Positions 1 to 9,808 of a stretch of 64,000 bases of DNA are shown piece by piece. Numbering within the stretch: the stretch's first letter is position 1; every line of letters starts with the position of its first letter. Position numbers and translations under genes: made by a program. The notes under the pieces were generated by a model. That model saw nothing but the letters and a program-made list of their open reading frames with translations. It was not told the origin of the DNA and did no database searches. This stretch comes from Algoriphagus antarcticus (GTDB lineage: Bacteria > Bacteroidota > Bacteroidia > Cytophagales > Cyclobacteriaceae), in contig NZ_MSSW01000003.1 of assembly GCF_002150685.1 (NCBI RefSeq), forward strand, positions 1 to 64,000, written 5' to 3'.

Positions 1-595
1 TGCTCATCGTCATTCTTAACCCCCGGTTATACCGGGGGCTATTCATGGTTTGACCACTTCGTGGTCTGTGGAATAAAAACCAGCTGTATAGAATTTGTAA
101 TCTCGAACCTTGATCGAGGGATTTGCAATCCCAACACGATCAACAATTAATCGTTTTGGCGAACCCTCCTTTTCTTGATTGACCTCATTCCTGCCAAAAC
201 AAAAAACCAATGCCTTTCTTTTACCCGGGATTGAAACCCCGGGCTACCAATCTAGCGTCCCTACAGGACTTTTAATTCCCCGTCTAGGTGTAGAATGTTA
301 TCCTAAGCATAATCCGTACAGTAGTCGGACGTAAAACGCTTTAATATCCTTATATTAATTACAAGGGGAATTTTGCTCCCGGTGTTTTTTTGAAACTAGT
401 GTGATTGGTTTTTTGCACGAATGTGCTTATCAAAGCTCATTCTTGCAAATAAAATCTTATAGCCTGCAAGAAATGTGAAATTCAAGGCTGTTTGATCTCC
501 ATACTTTTATTGGCACGATCTCAAGTCAATTATCTAACAGGTTCATTCTGTTGGTCTTGACTGAGGTATTTCAATTAAACATAACCCAAAATAGT
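1..595. other. Intergenic region with palindromes upstream of susC
   Basis: No gene is seen. The stretch holds short inverted repeats: an 8-bp stem with a TAT loop at 20-38, a GACCAC/GTGGTC hairpin at 52-66, and paired CCCGGG boxes at 224-229 and 238-243. The last pair is followed by a 'gggctaccaatct..cgtccctacaggact' text of the kind that recurs between genes in many Cytophagales genomes (recollection, not checked). No convincing TTG-N19-TAnnTTTG promoter was found before the susC start. Confidence 0.5.
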
Positions 596-3500
596 ATGGT
601 AAAGACCTTTTACACATCCTGCCAAAAATTCCTCTTTGGAATGTTTGTCTGTTCAATGCTGCTAGTTACGAGCAGTTTTATTTCTTTAGAAAGGGACAAT
701 ATCCCAGCTAAAGTAGGTAATGACAGTATTTTAAAAGAGTCGCTGTCATTGGATTTTTCCGCTTCAATTGCTGATTTTAACAAAGCGGAAATCACAATCA
801 CAGGAACCGTCTCAGACGATACCGGTCAGCCAATGCCGGGCACTTCAATTCTTGTTAAAGGAACTACCACAGGGGTTGTGTCAGATTTTGATGGGAAATA
901 CACTATTGCTGTGCCCAATGAAAATTCGGTTTTGGTATTTTCATTTATTGGCTATTCCACCCAGGAAAAAGCTGTTGGAAATCTTTCCAAGATTGACGTG
1001 ACATTAATTGCAGATGCTTCCGATCTGGAAGAAGTTGTTGTGATAGGTTATGGTACTACCAAGAAGTCAGACTTAACGGGGTCAGTAATTTCTGCTCCTC
1101 TCAAGAATTTTGAGGAAGCACCAAATACGAATATTCTACAGGCATTAAATGGGACTACGCCTGGTGTAAACATCGGTCAGGTCTCTACTGCTGGCTCTGA
1201 TCCAAGCATACAAGTGAGAGGGCAAACTTCCCTCAATGGTAATCAAAGCCCACTGATAGTCTTGGATGGAGTATTCTATCGCGGAAGAATATCTGATCTA
1301 AATCCAAGGGATATTCAATCCATTGACATTTTGAAAGATGCAAGCAGCAAAGCCATTTATGGAGCTCAGGCTGCAAACGGGGTAATTATCATTACTTCTA
1401 AAACTGGTAAAAAATCTCAAAAGCCAGTGATTAGCTATTCTGGTTTTATCGCTTCGCAGAATCCTGCGAATCAACTTACCCCATTAGGAAGAGAGGATTA
1501 TTTGAAAAGTGCCCGGGATGTAGATTGGCAAAGAGGCTATGTTGCTCCTGACTATTTAACTGAGAATCCTGATTGGACATTGGATAATAATACAGGCTTT
1601 TTCCCGCCTTTGATGGATGGATTGCGAAATGGAACTGACTACAGCTGGTACGATGAAGTAACCAGTCCCGGATACATCAATGATCAAAATATCAGCATCC
1701 GAGGTAGTTCAGATAACACTTCTTATTTTATTTCAGGAGGCTATACAGATCAAACTGGCTGGATGTTAAATGATAAATTCAGCCGGGTAACCGGAAGAAT
1801 CAATTTGGATACAGACATTACGAAGTGGTTGAAAATTGGAATAAATACCTTCGGTTCCTTTACAGATTATTCCGGAGATAGTCCTGAATTCAACATCATC
1901 CCTACCATGAGTCCGTTGGTTACTTCTCAAAAAGAAAACGGTGAGTATAACATAAATCCATTGGGTGATTTTAGATTGAATCCTTTTCTACAGGCTCAGT
2001 CTGATAATCGTGATCTGAGAAATAACATTTCAGCAATACTCTATGCAGATGTTAAGATTCCATTCATTGAAGGATTGAGCTATCGGGTAAATTTCAGCAA
2101 TAACTATCGCTGGTCTAATTTCAGTACCTCCAATCCTTACGATGGTGGATTGGCAGGTCGAGCACAGAAAAACAATAGCTGGACACACGATTTACTTCTT
2201 GATAATATTGTGACTTACACTAAGGAGATCAATTCAAATCACAGATTGACTCTGACTGGCCTATATGGTTTCAATAAGATCGTTTTTGATGAAACCAGAG
2301 CGGTAGGTACAGATTTCACCAATCTCACCCTTTCTTACAATAGCTTGCAACAGGCATTGATTCAGCGTATCGGATCAAGTGCATGGGAGGAAAGTTACTT
2401 ATATCAGATGGGCAGATTCGCATATGATTTTAAGCGCAGATACTTGTTCACTGCCACCATTCGAAGAGATGGATTTAGTGGGTTTTCTGAAAATAATAAG
2501 TTTGGGGTTTTCCCTTCTATAGGCTTGGGGTGGGTGATTTCGGAAGAATCCTTTCTTGCCAATGCAAAAAATATTGATTTTCTAAAGTTCAGAGCTTCTT
2601 ACGGTGTCACTGGAAATCTAACGAGCCGCTATAGCTCGTTGGCGACAGTTTCTTCGGGAACTAACTCACAATATGTTTTTGGTGATGGGGCAAGTGCCGA
2701 AAATGGTCAGAGGATTGTTTCTCTGTCAAATCCGGATTTGTCTTGGGAGAGAACGGGCGGAGTAAACTTCGGTTTGGATGCAGATTTATTTGATGGGAGG
2801 ATCTCAGCTAACCTTGATTACTACGAGTCCACCACTACTGATCTACTATGGAACTTTGTCCTGCCAAATGTCACTGGCTTTTCAAACATTGTCTCAAACG
2901 TAGGCGAGATCAATAATAAAGGTCTGGAACTGGTTTTGAATACAAAACTTATTCAAGCGCAAGATTTCTCCTGGGATTTTGGCTTTAATTTCTCCAGAAA
3001 TACCAATAGAATTGACAAATTGATCGGACTGGATAGAGATGGAGATGGCAAAGAGGATGACCTGATAGCCAATAACCTGTTTATCGGAGAATCGATTGGG
3101 ACTATTTATGGATTTGTAATAGATGGTATTTGGCAAGTCGAAGACGAGATACCAACAGGCTTTGAAGCCGGATTGTATAAGTTGAAGGATTTGGACGGAG
3201 ATGGAAATATTACTCCTCAAGGTGATCGACAAATATTGGGAAGGACAGAGCCAGCGTATCGCTTTGGAATCCAAAATACACTCAAATACAAAGAGTTTAC
3301 GCTTCGGTTTTTCATCAATTCTGTTCAAGGGGGCAGCAATAGCTACTTAGGGCAAAACAATCCTTGGGCAGGTGTGAATTATGGAACTGTGGGAACAGCG
3401 CAAAGCAGCAACTGGTATTCTGAAGTAGACTATTGGAGTCCATCAAATCCCGGTGCGACGTACAGAAGACCTGGCCCGGATGCGGGAATTGCAGGACAGA

Positions 3501-3742
3501 GATATTTTGACAGAAGCTTTGTCAGACTTCAAGACATCTCACTCTCCTACAGTTTCAACAGTACTATGTTGGATAAAATCGGCATGCAGTCTTTTAAGGT
3601 GTTTGTCTCAGGTAAAAACCTCCTCACTTTCACCGATTGGGAAGGTTGGGATCCGGAAACAGGTCAGGGATTGGGAGCGGAAGCAGGGCAAAGCTTACCA
3701 GTCATGAAAGGATTTTCCCTTGGACTAGATGTATCATTCTAA
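596..3742 (+). CDS. SusC/RagA family TonB-linked outer-membrane transporter
   Basis: This encodes an outer-membrane glycan importer that works with the SusD lipoprotein encoded next door and is powered by TonB. The protein is about 1048 aa from the ATG at 596; an upstream in-frame TTG at 551 is less likely because the hydrophobic export signal begins just after the ATG. A carboxypeptidase-D-regulatory-like domain lies at about residues 66-137 (GTVSDDTGQPMPGTSI, then DFDGKYTI). The plug follows with EEVVVIGYG near 145-153, and then a beta-barrel of normal SusC length. There is no N-terminal STN domain, so sigma/anti-sigma signalling is not expected; the AraC-type regulator at 5502-6374 is the probable control. 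The cargo is inferred from the downstream uronate genes to be a uronate-containing oligosaccharide. The ACCCAAAATA box at 584-593 sits just before the start codon. Confidence 0.95.
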   Translation: MVKTFYTSCQKFLFGMFVCSMLLVTSSFISLERDNIPAKVGNDSILKESLSLDFSASIADFNKAEITITGTVSDDTGQPMPGTSILVKGTTTGVVSDFDGKYTIAVPNENSVLVFSFIGYSTQEKAVGNLSKIDVTLIADASDLEEVVVIGYGTTKKSDLTGSVISAPLKNFEEAPNTNILQALNGTTPGVNIGQVSTAGSDPSIQVRGQTSLNGNQSPLIVLDGVFYRGRISDLNPRDIQSIDILKDASSKAIYGAQAANGVIIITSKTGKKSQKPVISYSGFIASQNPANQLTPLGREDYLKSARDVDWQRGYVAPDYLTENPDWTLDNNTGFFPPLMDGLRNGTDYSWYDEVTSPGYINDQNISIRGSSDNTSYFISGGYTDQTGWMLNDKFSRVTGRINLDTDITKWLKIGINTFGSFTDYSGDSPEFNIIPTMSPLVTSQKENGEYNINPLGDFRLNPFLQAQSDNRDLRNNISAILYADVKIPFIEGLSYRVNFSNNYRWSNFSTSNPYDGGLAGRAQKNNSWTHDLLLDNIVTYTKEINSNHRLTLTGLYGFNKIVFDETRAVGTDFTNLTLSYNSLQQALIQRIGSSAWEESYLYQMGRFAYDFKRRYLFTATIRRDGFSGFSENNKFGVFPSIGLGWVISEESFLANAKNIDFLKFRASYGVTGNLTSRYSSLATVSSGTNSQYVFGDGASAENGQRIVSLSNPDLSWERTGGVNFGLDADLFDGRISANLDYYESTTTDLLWNFVLPNVTGFSNIVSNVGEINNKGLELVLNTKLIQAQDFSWDFGFNFSRNTNRIDKLIGLDRDGDGKEDDLIANNLFIGESIGTIYGFVIDGIWQVEDEIPTGFEAGLYKLKDLDGDGNITPQGDRQILGRTEPAYRFGIQNTLKYKEFTLRFFINSVQGGSNSYLGQNNPWAGVNYGTVGTAQSSNWYSEVDYWSPSNPGATYRRPGPDAGIAGQRYFDRSFVRLQDISLSYSFNSTMLDKIGMQSFKVFVSGKNLLTFTDWEGWDPETGQGLGAEAGQSLPVMKGFSLGLDVSF

Positions 3743-3760
3743 CGCATTAATCTCATTCTT

Positions 3761-5434
3761 ATGAAATCAACTATTAAAAATATACTTGCAATTATCCTCT
3801 TTTCAGCAATGACCAGCTCATGCGTAGAGGATGACTTTCTTAAAGAAACGCCTTTGGATTTCTATAGCACAGGCAATTCATTTGTAACCTATGAAAACTA
3901 TCAGGGGGCGCTTACGGATATTTATGCTCAGGTTAGAAATCTGAAGTTTAACGCCAACGAAAACGGCTACGCTCATCTGTATGGTACCGATATGATGATC
4001 AATGCGAGGAGAACGAGTGACGGGTTACGATTTGGTAACTATAGCGTGGCACTAAATCCAACCAGCGGAATACCATTATATCATTGGAACGGATTGTATA
4101 AGATCATCACAAGCGCAAATAGTATCATAGATCGATTGGAAGAAAACACTGTCCTTACTGAAGAAGAAAAGAAATCGGTAGCTGCCGAAGCCCACTTTTT
4201 CAGGGCTTTTGGTTATCGAAATCTCGTTTACCTTTTTGGAGGTGTACCATTGCTGCTTAATGAAGTAACTGCACCTACCACTGATTTTGTACGAGCAACA
4301 AAAGTAGAGGTGATCAATCAAATCGTAAGCGACTTGCTGATTGCGAAAGAAAATCTTCCCGGCATCAATGCAGTGGAGGACGGGAAGCTTTCAAATCTGG
4401 TCGCAAATCAACTGATTGCTGAAATCTACTTGGAACAGGAGAAGTGGGATGAGGCAATTGCGGCATCATCAATTGTAATAGATGATCCTAGCACAGCATT
4501 GATGACTGAGCGTTTTGGTTCTTTGAAAAATCAGGACGGAGATGTTTTTTATGATCTTTTTCGAGTGGGAAATCAAAATAGAAAAGGTGGAAATACCGAG
4601 GCTATTTGGGTAGCTCAATTTGAGGTGGATATACTTGGTGGTGTTTTGTCTTCGACGAATTTGGGAGGAAATGTGTTGGAGCGCGTGCATGCCCCAGCCG
4701 TATTTACGCTAACTGATCCGAATGGAAAAAGGGGGTCAGCAGGTTCACTTTCCAACTTAAATGCAGGAGGTCGAGGCGTATCCTTCATGCGACCTACTCA
4801 ATACATGGAGCAAACCGTATGGGCAGATGACTTTACAGGGGATATTAGAAATTCCAAATACAACTATGTGCGTGATTTCAAATACGATGAGCCAAGCTCA
4901 GCATGGTTCGATTCAAGTGCGGTTAAATATCCTGGCCCAAATCTGAAAGCTGAAAGCTGGAGATGGTATCCTTGGATTTCGAAAGTGACTACTCCTGGTC
5001 AGCATCCGGATAATCTATACGCCAATAAAGAAACAGGACTGTTGACAAATGGTGCCGGCTCTACTTATTCTGATCAGTATTACATGAGATTAGCGGAGAC
5101 TTATCTGATCAGAGCAGAAGCTTATTTAGGGCAAGGTAATTTGGCAAAAGCTGCCGATGACATCAATATGCTTAGAAACAGAGCCAAGGCAAAACCTGTA
5201 ATGCCCTCTGAAGTGACTATCGATTATATTCTGGATGAGCGGGCTAGGGAATTGAGTTTTGAAGAAGACCGAAGATTGACGCTGGCTAGATTGGGAAAAG
5301 TGGTAGAAAGAGTGAGAAAATACAATGATCTCAATAGCTCCAATATTTTGGATCATCATGGACTTTGGCCTATTCCTGCCAGAGAGATCGAGGCAAATAT
5401 CAATGGTAAACTGGAGCAAAATCCAGGGTATTAA
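3761..5434 (+). CDS. SusD/RagB family surface glycan-binding lipoprotein
   Basis: This is the partner of the SusC encoded 18 bp upstream, forming the lid that captures glycan on the cell surface. The 557-aa protein starts with a lipoprotein signal (MKSTIKNILAIILFSAMTSSC, lipid Cys21). The N-terminal half carries the tetratricopeptide-like helices typical of the family (YNRAEAHFFRAF-like text near residues 145-155). The C-terminal part has the usual 'RLAETYLIRAEAYL' and 'ERARELSFEEDRR' motifs and ends in the characteristic 'NPGY'. It is almost certainly cotranscribed with susC, and a strong terminator follows at 5461-5493. The ligand cannot be read from sequence. The assignment is firm. Confidence 0.95.
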   Translation: MKSTIKNILAIILFSAMTSSCVEDDFLKETPLDFYSTGNSFVTYENYQGALTDIYAQVRNLKFNANENGYAHLYGTDMMINARRTSDGLRFGNYSVALNPTSGIPLYHWNGLYKIITSANSIIDRLEENTVLTEEEKKSVAAEAHFFRAFGYRNLVYLFGGVPLLLNEVTAPTTDFVRATKVEVINQIVSDLLIAKENLPGINAVEDGKLSNLVANQLIAEIYLEQEKWDEAIAASSIVIDDPSTALMTERFGSLKNQDGDVFYDLFRVGNQNRKGGNTEAIWVAQFEVDILGGVLSSTNLGGNVLERVHAPAVFTLTDPNGKRGSAGSLSNLNAGGRGVSFMRPTQYMEQTVWADDFTGDIRNSKYNYVRDFKYDEPSSAWFDSSAVKYPGPNLKAESWRWYPWISKVTTPGQHPDNLYANKETGLLTNGAGSTYSDQYYMRLAETYLIRAEAYLGQGNLAKAADDINMLRNRAKAKPVMPSEVTIDYILDERARELSFEEDRRLTLARLGKVVERVRKYNDLNSSNILDHHGLWPIPAREIEANINGKLEQNPGY

Positions 5435-5460
5435 TTAACTTAGGGTTTACTATAAATTTA

Positions 5461-5493
5461 AAAAGGGGAGGCTTTTGCCTCCCCTTTTTTTTT
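5461..5493 (+). terminator. Intrinsic terminator after susD
   Basis: A 12-bp perfect stem (AAAAGGGGAGGC / GCCTCCCCTTTT) with a TTTT loop is followed by a T tract. It lies between the convergent ends of susD and the AraC-type gene. The A-rich left flank lets it work in both directions. Confidence 0.9.
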
Positions 5494-5501
5494 GCTCAAA
5501 T

Positions 5502-6374
5502 TCAGCTGACCAGGTGTTTTCTTTGATATTGTTGAGGCGTAAGACCCAGCGTGTTTTTAAAAACTCGGTTGAAATAGGAGATGTTTTTGAATCCACACTC
5601 GTAGCCAATTCCTGATATATTAAGGTCTTCGCTTAGCAGCAATTTACAGGCGTATCCGATTCGTACTTCATTGAGAAACTGCGTGAAAGTTTTCAGCGTG
5701 CTGGATTTGAAATAGCGGCAAAATGCGGTTTCATTCATGTTGGCTACATCCGCAGCTTCTTTGAGTGAGATCTCTTCCATGAAATTGTTCATTACAAAAT
5801 CATGCACTTTATTGATCCTCGTTGCTCCTTTGGATTGGTAAGAATCCATAAAACCTATACTGGATAGCTTTCTGTATTCCTTAGATTTTGAAATCAGATA
5901 TAGCATCTGGATGAATTCCATCAACTTTTCTCCGCCTTCCAGCTCATTAAGTCTGACCAACCGAGTTGAAATTAACTCTCGTGTTTTACCAAGAATCTGT
6001 AAACCCTGGTTGGCATCATCCAATAATTCCTGGATGCAATTCATCTCTGGTAAGCTGAAAAATTCCTTTCCCACAAAATCCCTAGTGAATTGTGTGAGAG
6101 TTAATTCTATCTGAAGTTCAGGAATATCCTCGTAGTAAATTTTGTCAGAACGCCATACATGAGGTAAATGTGACCCAACCAAAACCATATCCCCGCTGGA
6201 AAATGCTTCAATGCTATCCCCAATAAATCGAGTGCCACTTCCATTGATTATATGCAAAAACTCCAGTTCAGCATGATTGTGCCAAATGTCATAGGTATGA
6301 TTTACAAAGACTTTTCCAGTGTAAAATGACTGCTCAAAAGAGCGGGTGTTCTTTTTCAGGAATAGAGGTAACAT
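5502..6374 (-). CDS. AraC-family transcriptional regulator with cupin sensor domain
   Basis: This is a likely transcription factor of the uronate/glycan locus. The 290-aa protein has an N-terminal cupin-like ligand domain (about residues 15-85, with HNHAELEFLHIINGSGTRF and GDMVLVGSHLPHVW) and a C-terminal pair of AraC helix-turn-helix motifs (about 190-287). The second of these shows IGYECGFKNISYFNRVFK followed by the LTPQQYQR ending. It lies convergent to susD and divergent from the glycosidase gene at 6600, a normal position for a locus regulator. Cupin-AraC proteins of this layout usually sense a small sugar; the inducer here is inferred to be a uronate or its oligosaccharide. Family assignment is firm and target assignment is inference. 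Confidence 0.92.
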   Translation of the reverse strand: MLPLFLKKNTRSFEQSFYTGKVFVNHTYDIWHNHAELEFLHIINGSGTRFIGDSIEAFSSGDMVLVGSHLPHVWRSDKIYYEDIPELQIELTLTQFTRDFVGKEFFSLPEMNCIQELLDDANQGLQILGKTRELISTRLVRLNELEGGEKLMEFIQMLYLISKSKEYRKLSSIGFMDSYQSKGATRINKVHDFVMNNFMEEISLKEAADVANMNETAFCRYFKSSTLKTFTQFLNEVRIGYACKLLLSEDLNISGIGYECGFKNISYFNRVFKNTLGLTPQQYQRKHLVS

Positions 6375-6599
6375 AGCTTTTCAAATGGTTTTTGGGTTTA
6401 CTCATTAGAAATATGTTTAATTCTTGCCAATTAGTAAAGAACTAATCGCTGAAATGCTAAAATAGTATTATAGGTAGCAAATTTCAGAGAATAGGGTTTT
6501 GCCAATTGCATGTACTTTAGGGTATTATTTAGTATAGGGAAGAGACTTTATGATTGCTTGATCTGGAGTTTTTTTCCAAATACAATAGACCCAAAATAC

Positions 6600-8039
6600 A
6601 TGAGGAAATTCATATTTAGTGTACTCCTATTCGTAGGGGTTCAAGTAAGTAATGCACAATCCATTGATACCTCAGCAGAAAGAGTTTGGACACCTCTGAA
6701 AGTTGAGATGAGGCGAATTGGAACTTTAAAGCCTAAATCCACTTCCGAAATAGTATCATCTAGAATAACAATAGGATGTGAAACGCTGGACAGAGATTTG
6801 GCTGTTTGGGATAATTATAAAGCCTACTTAGCGCCTTTAGGAGCAAAGAAAATCAGGCTTCAGGCAGGTTGGGCAAAGTGCGAAAAAGTAAAAGGGGAGT
6901 ACGATTGGCAGTGGTTGGATGAAATCATTGATTATGCGATAGCAAATGATTTGGAACCTTGGCTTCAGCCATCTTATGGCAATCCCATCTATGAAGGCGG
7001 AGGAGGAAAAGGATTACTGAATTCACTGATGTCTTCTGAAGAAGCATATCAGGCATGGGATAACTGGGTTGCAGCATTGGTCAACCGATATCAAGATCGT
7101 GTGCAGGAATGGGAAATCTGGAATGAACCTGACCATCCTATGCAGGAAATCAGCCCCGAGACAACAGCGGCATTAAATATCCGCACTGCAGAAATCATTA
7201 AAAAAATTCAACCGGAAGCCCAAATAGCGGGATTAGCCTTTGCTTCCAATAGCGATCAGGAGTACTTAGATCGATTTCTTAAAGTGATAGCAGATCAGGA
7301 TAAATTGAATTTGTTCCACTGGATATCGTATCATAGCTACACTATGCGACCTGAAGACGCGTATTCTGAAAAGCGGGTTTTAGGCCTCAGAAAGATCATT
7401 AGCAAATACTCCGACAAGCTACTTCTCAGACAGGGAGAGAATGGTGCGCCATCAACCTACATTCCAAGCTTTGCACTTTCAGAATATTACTGGACAGAAT
7501 ATACACAGGCAAAATATGACATGCGCCGATTGCTTGGGGACTTGGGAAATGATATCGAGACTTCAGTATTCACCATAATAGACATTTATTATAAACCTGT
7601 TTTGAATACCAAGGGATTGATTCAATCTGACATAACCATGGCGGCCATCCGTCCTAAAGTGGCCTATTATGCGATTCAAAATTTGACTTCATTGTTTGAC
7701 GATACCTTGGTACTGGATGGGGATTTAGAGTTTGACACTGATGCCGATTCGTCTCTTTCGGTGTACAAATACCAAAGCAATGGAAAAGTCCCTTCCCCCT
7801 TAATTGCTATTTGGCTCGATGGACAAAATGCAACTAACTCATTTGATACGCAGAAGATTACTATAAACTTTTCTGATACAAAATTTCAGGAGCCTGTTTG
7901 GGTGGATTTATTGACAGGGAAGGTTTATGAAATAGCGGATGATCAATGGGAACAGAATGGTGAGAAAGTAGAATTTGAAATTCCAGTCTATGATTCCCCT
8001 GTGTTGATTGCCGAGAAATCAAGTTTAAATCTCCTGTGA
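6600..8039 (+). CDS. Secreted clan GH-A glycoside hydrolase (GH39-like), copy 1
   Basis: This is probably a retaining glycosidase that trims the imported or surface-bound glycan. The ATG at 6600 is preferred over the in-frame ATG at 6510 because a clean signal peptide (MRKFIFSVLLFVGVQVSNAQ) begins there and an ACCCAAAATA box precedes it. The 479-aa protein shows the clan GH-A acid/base motif WEIWNEP (Glu176) and a probable nucleophile in LRQGENG (Glu280). The spacing fits a TIM barrel. It is a paralogue of the product of 12078-13556, sharing CETLDRD, WAK.EKVKG.YDW.WLD and YEGGGG. A short beta-rich tail follows the barrel. It resembles GH39-type enzymes but cannot be placed in a named family by eye. 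The substrate is unknown; the uronate genes suggest a glucuronic-acid-containing polymer. Confidence 0.8.
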   Translation: MRKFIFSVLLFVGVQVSNAQSIDTSAERVWTPLKVEMRRIGTLKPKSTSEIVSSRITIGCETLDRDLAVWDNYKAYLAPLGAKKIRLQAGWAKCEKVKGEYDWQWLDEIIDYAIANDLEPWLQPSYGNPIYEGGGGKGLLNSLMSSEEAYQAWDNWVAALVNRYQDRVQEWEIWNEPDHPMQEISPETTAALNIRTAEIIKKIQPEAQIAGLAFASNSDQEYLDRFLKVIADQDKLNLFHWISYHSYTMRPEDAYSEKRVLGLRKIISKYSDKLLLRQGENGAPSTYIPSFALSEYYWTEYTQAKYDMRRLLGDLGNDIETSVFTIIDIYYKPVLNTKGLIQSDITMAAIRPKVAYYAIQNLTSLFDDTLVLDGDLEFDTDADSSLSVYKYQSNGKVPSPLIAIWLDGQNATNSFDTQKITINFSDTKFQEPVWVDLLTGKVYEIADDQWEQNGEKVEFEIPVYDSPVLIAEKSSLNLL

Positions 8040-8138
8040 TCAGCTCCTAATCCTAAAAAATCAAGGGAAAAGAGATGAACATTTCTTACCTATATTTTGA
8101 TATTTCTACCTTAACTATCCTTAACCCAAAATACTGAC

Positions 8139-9803
8139 ATGGAAAAACTTCAACAGCTGGATTACTACGCATTCATACTTTATATGCTGCTGATGGCTGG
8201 AGTAGGTGGTTTTTTCGGATGGTTTGTAAAAGACATCAAGCAGTATTTCAAAGGTGGAAATACAATTCCCTGGGTAATCGGTGCCATCAGTAATTACATG
8301 GGATTATTCAGCTCCTTTGTTTTTGTAGCTCATGCCGGGATAGCCTACCAATATGGATTGTTCGGAGTGATTATTCTCTGGAGTACCGTATTTCCCTGTT
8401 TGATCGCTGCGAGGTATTTGGGGAAAAGATGGAGAAGATCTGGCATCATTACTCCTGTGGAATACCTGGAAACCCGCTTTAATTCTGGGGTGCGACAAAC
8501 GTTTAGCTGGATAGGTTTGGTGATCCGTTTTTTGGATAATATGGTGAGACTTTATGCCATTGGAATTTTCATCACGACGGCGACTTCCTTCTCCTTTTAT
8601 GAAAGTATCCTGATCTCAGGATTTGTCATCACGGCTTTCACTATAGTTGGTGGAGTTTGGGCTGTAGTAGTGATGGACACGTTGCAGTTTGTGATCTTGA
8701 TTTTCGCCTCCTTGATTTTGGTGCCTTTGTCACTGGAAGCAGCTGGCGGACTGTCTAACTTGATGGATGCGCATCCAGCTCATTTTAATATATTCAACGG
8801 GCCAGACGCGACACCACTTTGGATCTTGGTTTATTACGTGTTGATCAGTTTGAAATACAATGCCAATTGGGTTTTTATCCAGCGTTTTTACAGCGTAAAA
8901 GATGAAAAATCCTCCAGCAAGCTAGGCTATTTTACTGCCGCCTTATTCTTCGTTTTCCCTATTTTCTTCTTATTGCCCGCCATTGCTGCACAGGAAATTT
9001 TACCTGATTTGAGCAATCCTGAAATGGCTTACGTTGGGGTGGCGGTGAAATTACTCCCAACCGGATTGATGGGTTTGATGCTGGCAGCCATTTTTTCAGC
9101 CACCATGTCCTCGCTGAATTCTGAATTTAACGTCATGTCTGGTGTATTGACCAATGATATCTATAAGCGACTCTTCAATCCGAATGCTTCTGACATGCAC
9201 TATATCTGGGTAGCAAGACTTAATATTATTCTGGTTGGAATCGTTGCAACCATCGGAGCATTATTTGTCGGACAGTTGGGTGGGGCTTTTGAAGCGAACA
9301 AACTGCTCACCGGCATCTTTTCTATTCCACTGGCAATCCCTTTGATTTTTGGGATAATATTCAAGAAACCCAGACCACTTGGCGCGATTGCTACCGTGAT
9401 CGTAGGGATTGGATTGGGGCTAGTGTTGAATAGTATTGCTGGTTTGAGTTGGGAAATGGCGACCTTAATTGAAATCGTGGTTTGTTTCCTTATATTTTTC
9501 GGCTCAGGAATATTCGTTTCCAAAAGTCTGGAATATAAAACAAGGGTGGAGGAATTTTTCAAGCAGCTGAATACGCCGTTGCGGAAAGATGAAATCCCTG
9601 AAATCTCTGAACAATTCCAGAATATGCTATTCATGGTTTTTATCATTGCGCTTGCGATAAGTGGCTTACTTATTTTCGGAATGGCAATGTTTTCAGTAGG
9701 AACCCTGGGAAGTAAAATAGCGATCTACGGTGCCATATTTCTTATGTTGTTGGCTGTGATCCTGTTTTTCTATTACAAAAAAATCAAACCTAAAACCTAT
9801 TGA
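8139..9803 (+). CDS. Sodium:solute symporter (SSS family)
   Basis: This is an inner-membrane Na+-coupled importer, most likely for the uronate or disaccharide released in the periplasm. The 554-aa protein has about 13-14 hydrophobic segments. It carries SSS family features, including FSATMSSLNSEFNVMSGVLTNDIYKRL (roughly residues 322-348), which corresponds to the conserved sodium-site helix. It sits between a secreted glycosidase gene and uronate isomerase, and its stop codon overlaps the region just before uxaC, so the genes are probably cotranscribed. An ACCCAAAATA box lies 5 nt before its ATG. The family is certain; the substrate is inferred from context only. Confidence 0.9.
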   Translation: MEKLQQLDYYAFILYMLLMAGVGGFFGWFVKDIKQYFKGGNTIPWVIGAISNYMGLFSSFVFVAHAGIAYQYGLFGVIILWSTVFPCLIAARYLGKRWRRSGIITPVEYLETRFNSGVRQTFSWIGLVIRFLDNMVRLYAIGIFITTATSFSFYESILISGFVITAFTIVGGVWAVVVMDTLQFVILIFASLILVPLSLEAAGGLSNLMDAHPAHFNIFNGPDATPLWILVYYVLISLKYNANWVFIQRFYSVKDEKSSSKLGYFTAALFFVFPIFFLLPAIAAQEILPDLSNPEMAYVGVAVKLLPTGLMGLMLAAIFSATMSSLNSEFNVMSGVLTNDIYKRLFNPNASDMHYIWVARLNIILVGIVATIGALFVGQLGGAFEANKLLTGIFSIPLAIPLIFGIIFKKPRPLGAIATVIVGIGLGLVLNSIAGLSWEMATLIEIVVCFLIFFGSGIFVSKSLEYKTRVEEFFKQLNTPLRKDEIPEISEQFQNMLFMVFIIALAISGLLIFGMAMFSVGTLGSKIAIYGAIFLMLLAVILFFYYKKIKPKTY

Positions 9804-9808
9804 ATTTT

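Noticed and set aside
551..595. Upstream TTG start for the first SusC
   Set aside because: The hydrophobic export signal begins after the ATG at 596, which also has the ACCCAAAATA box directly upstream.
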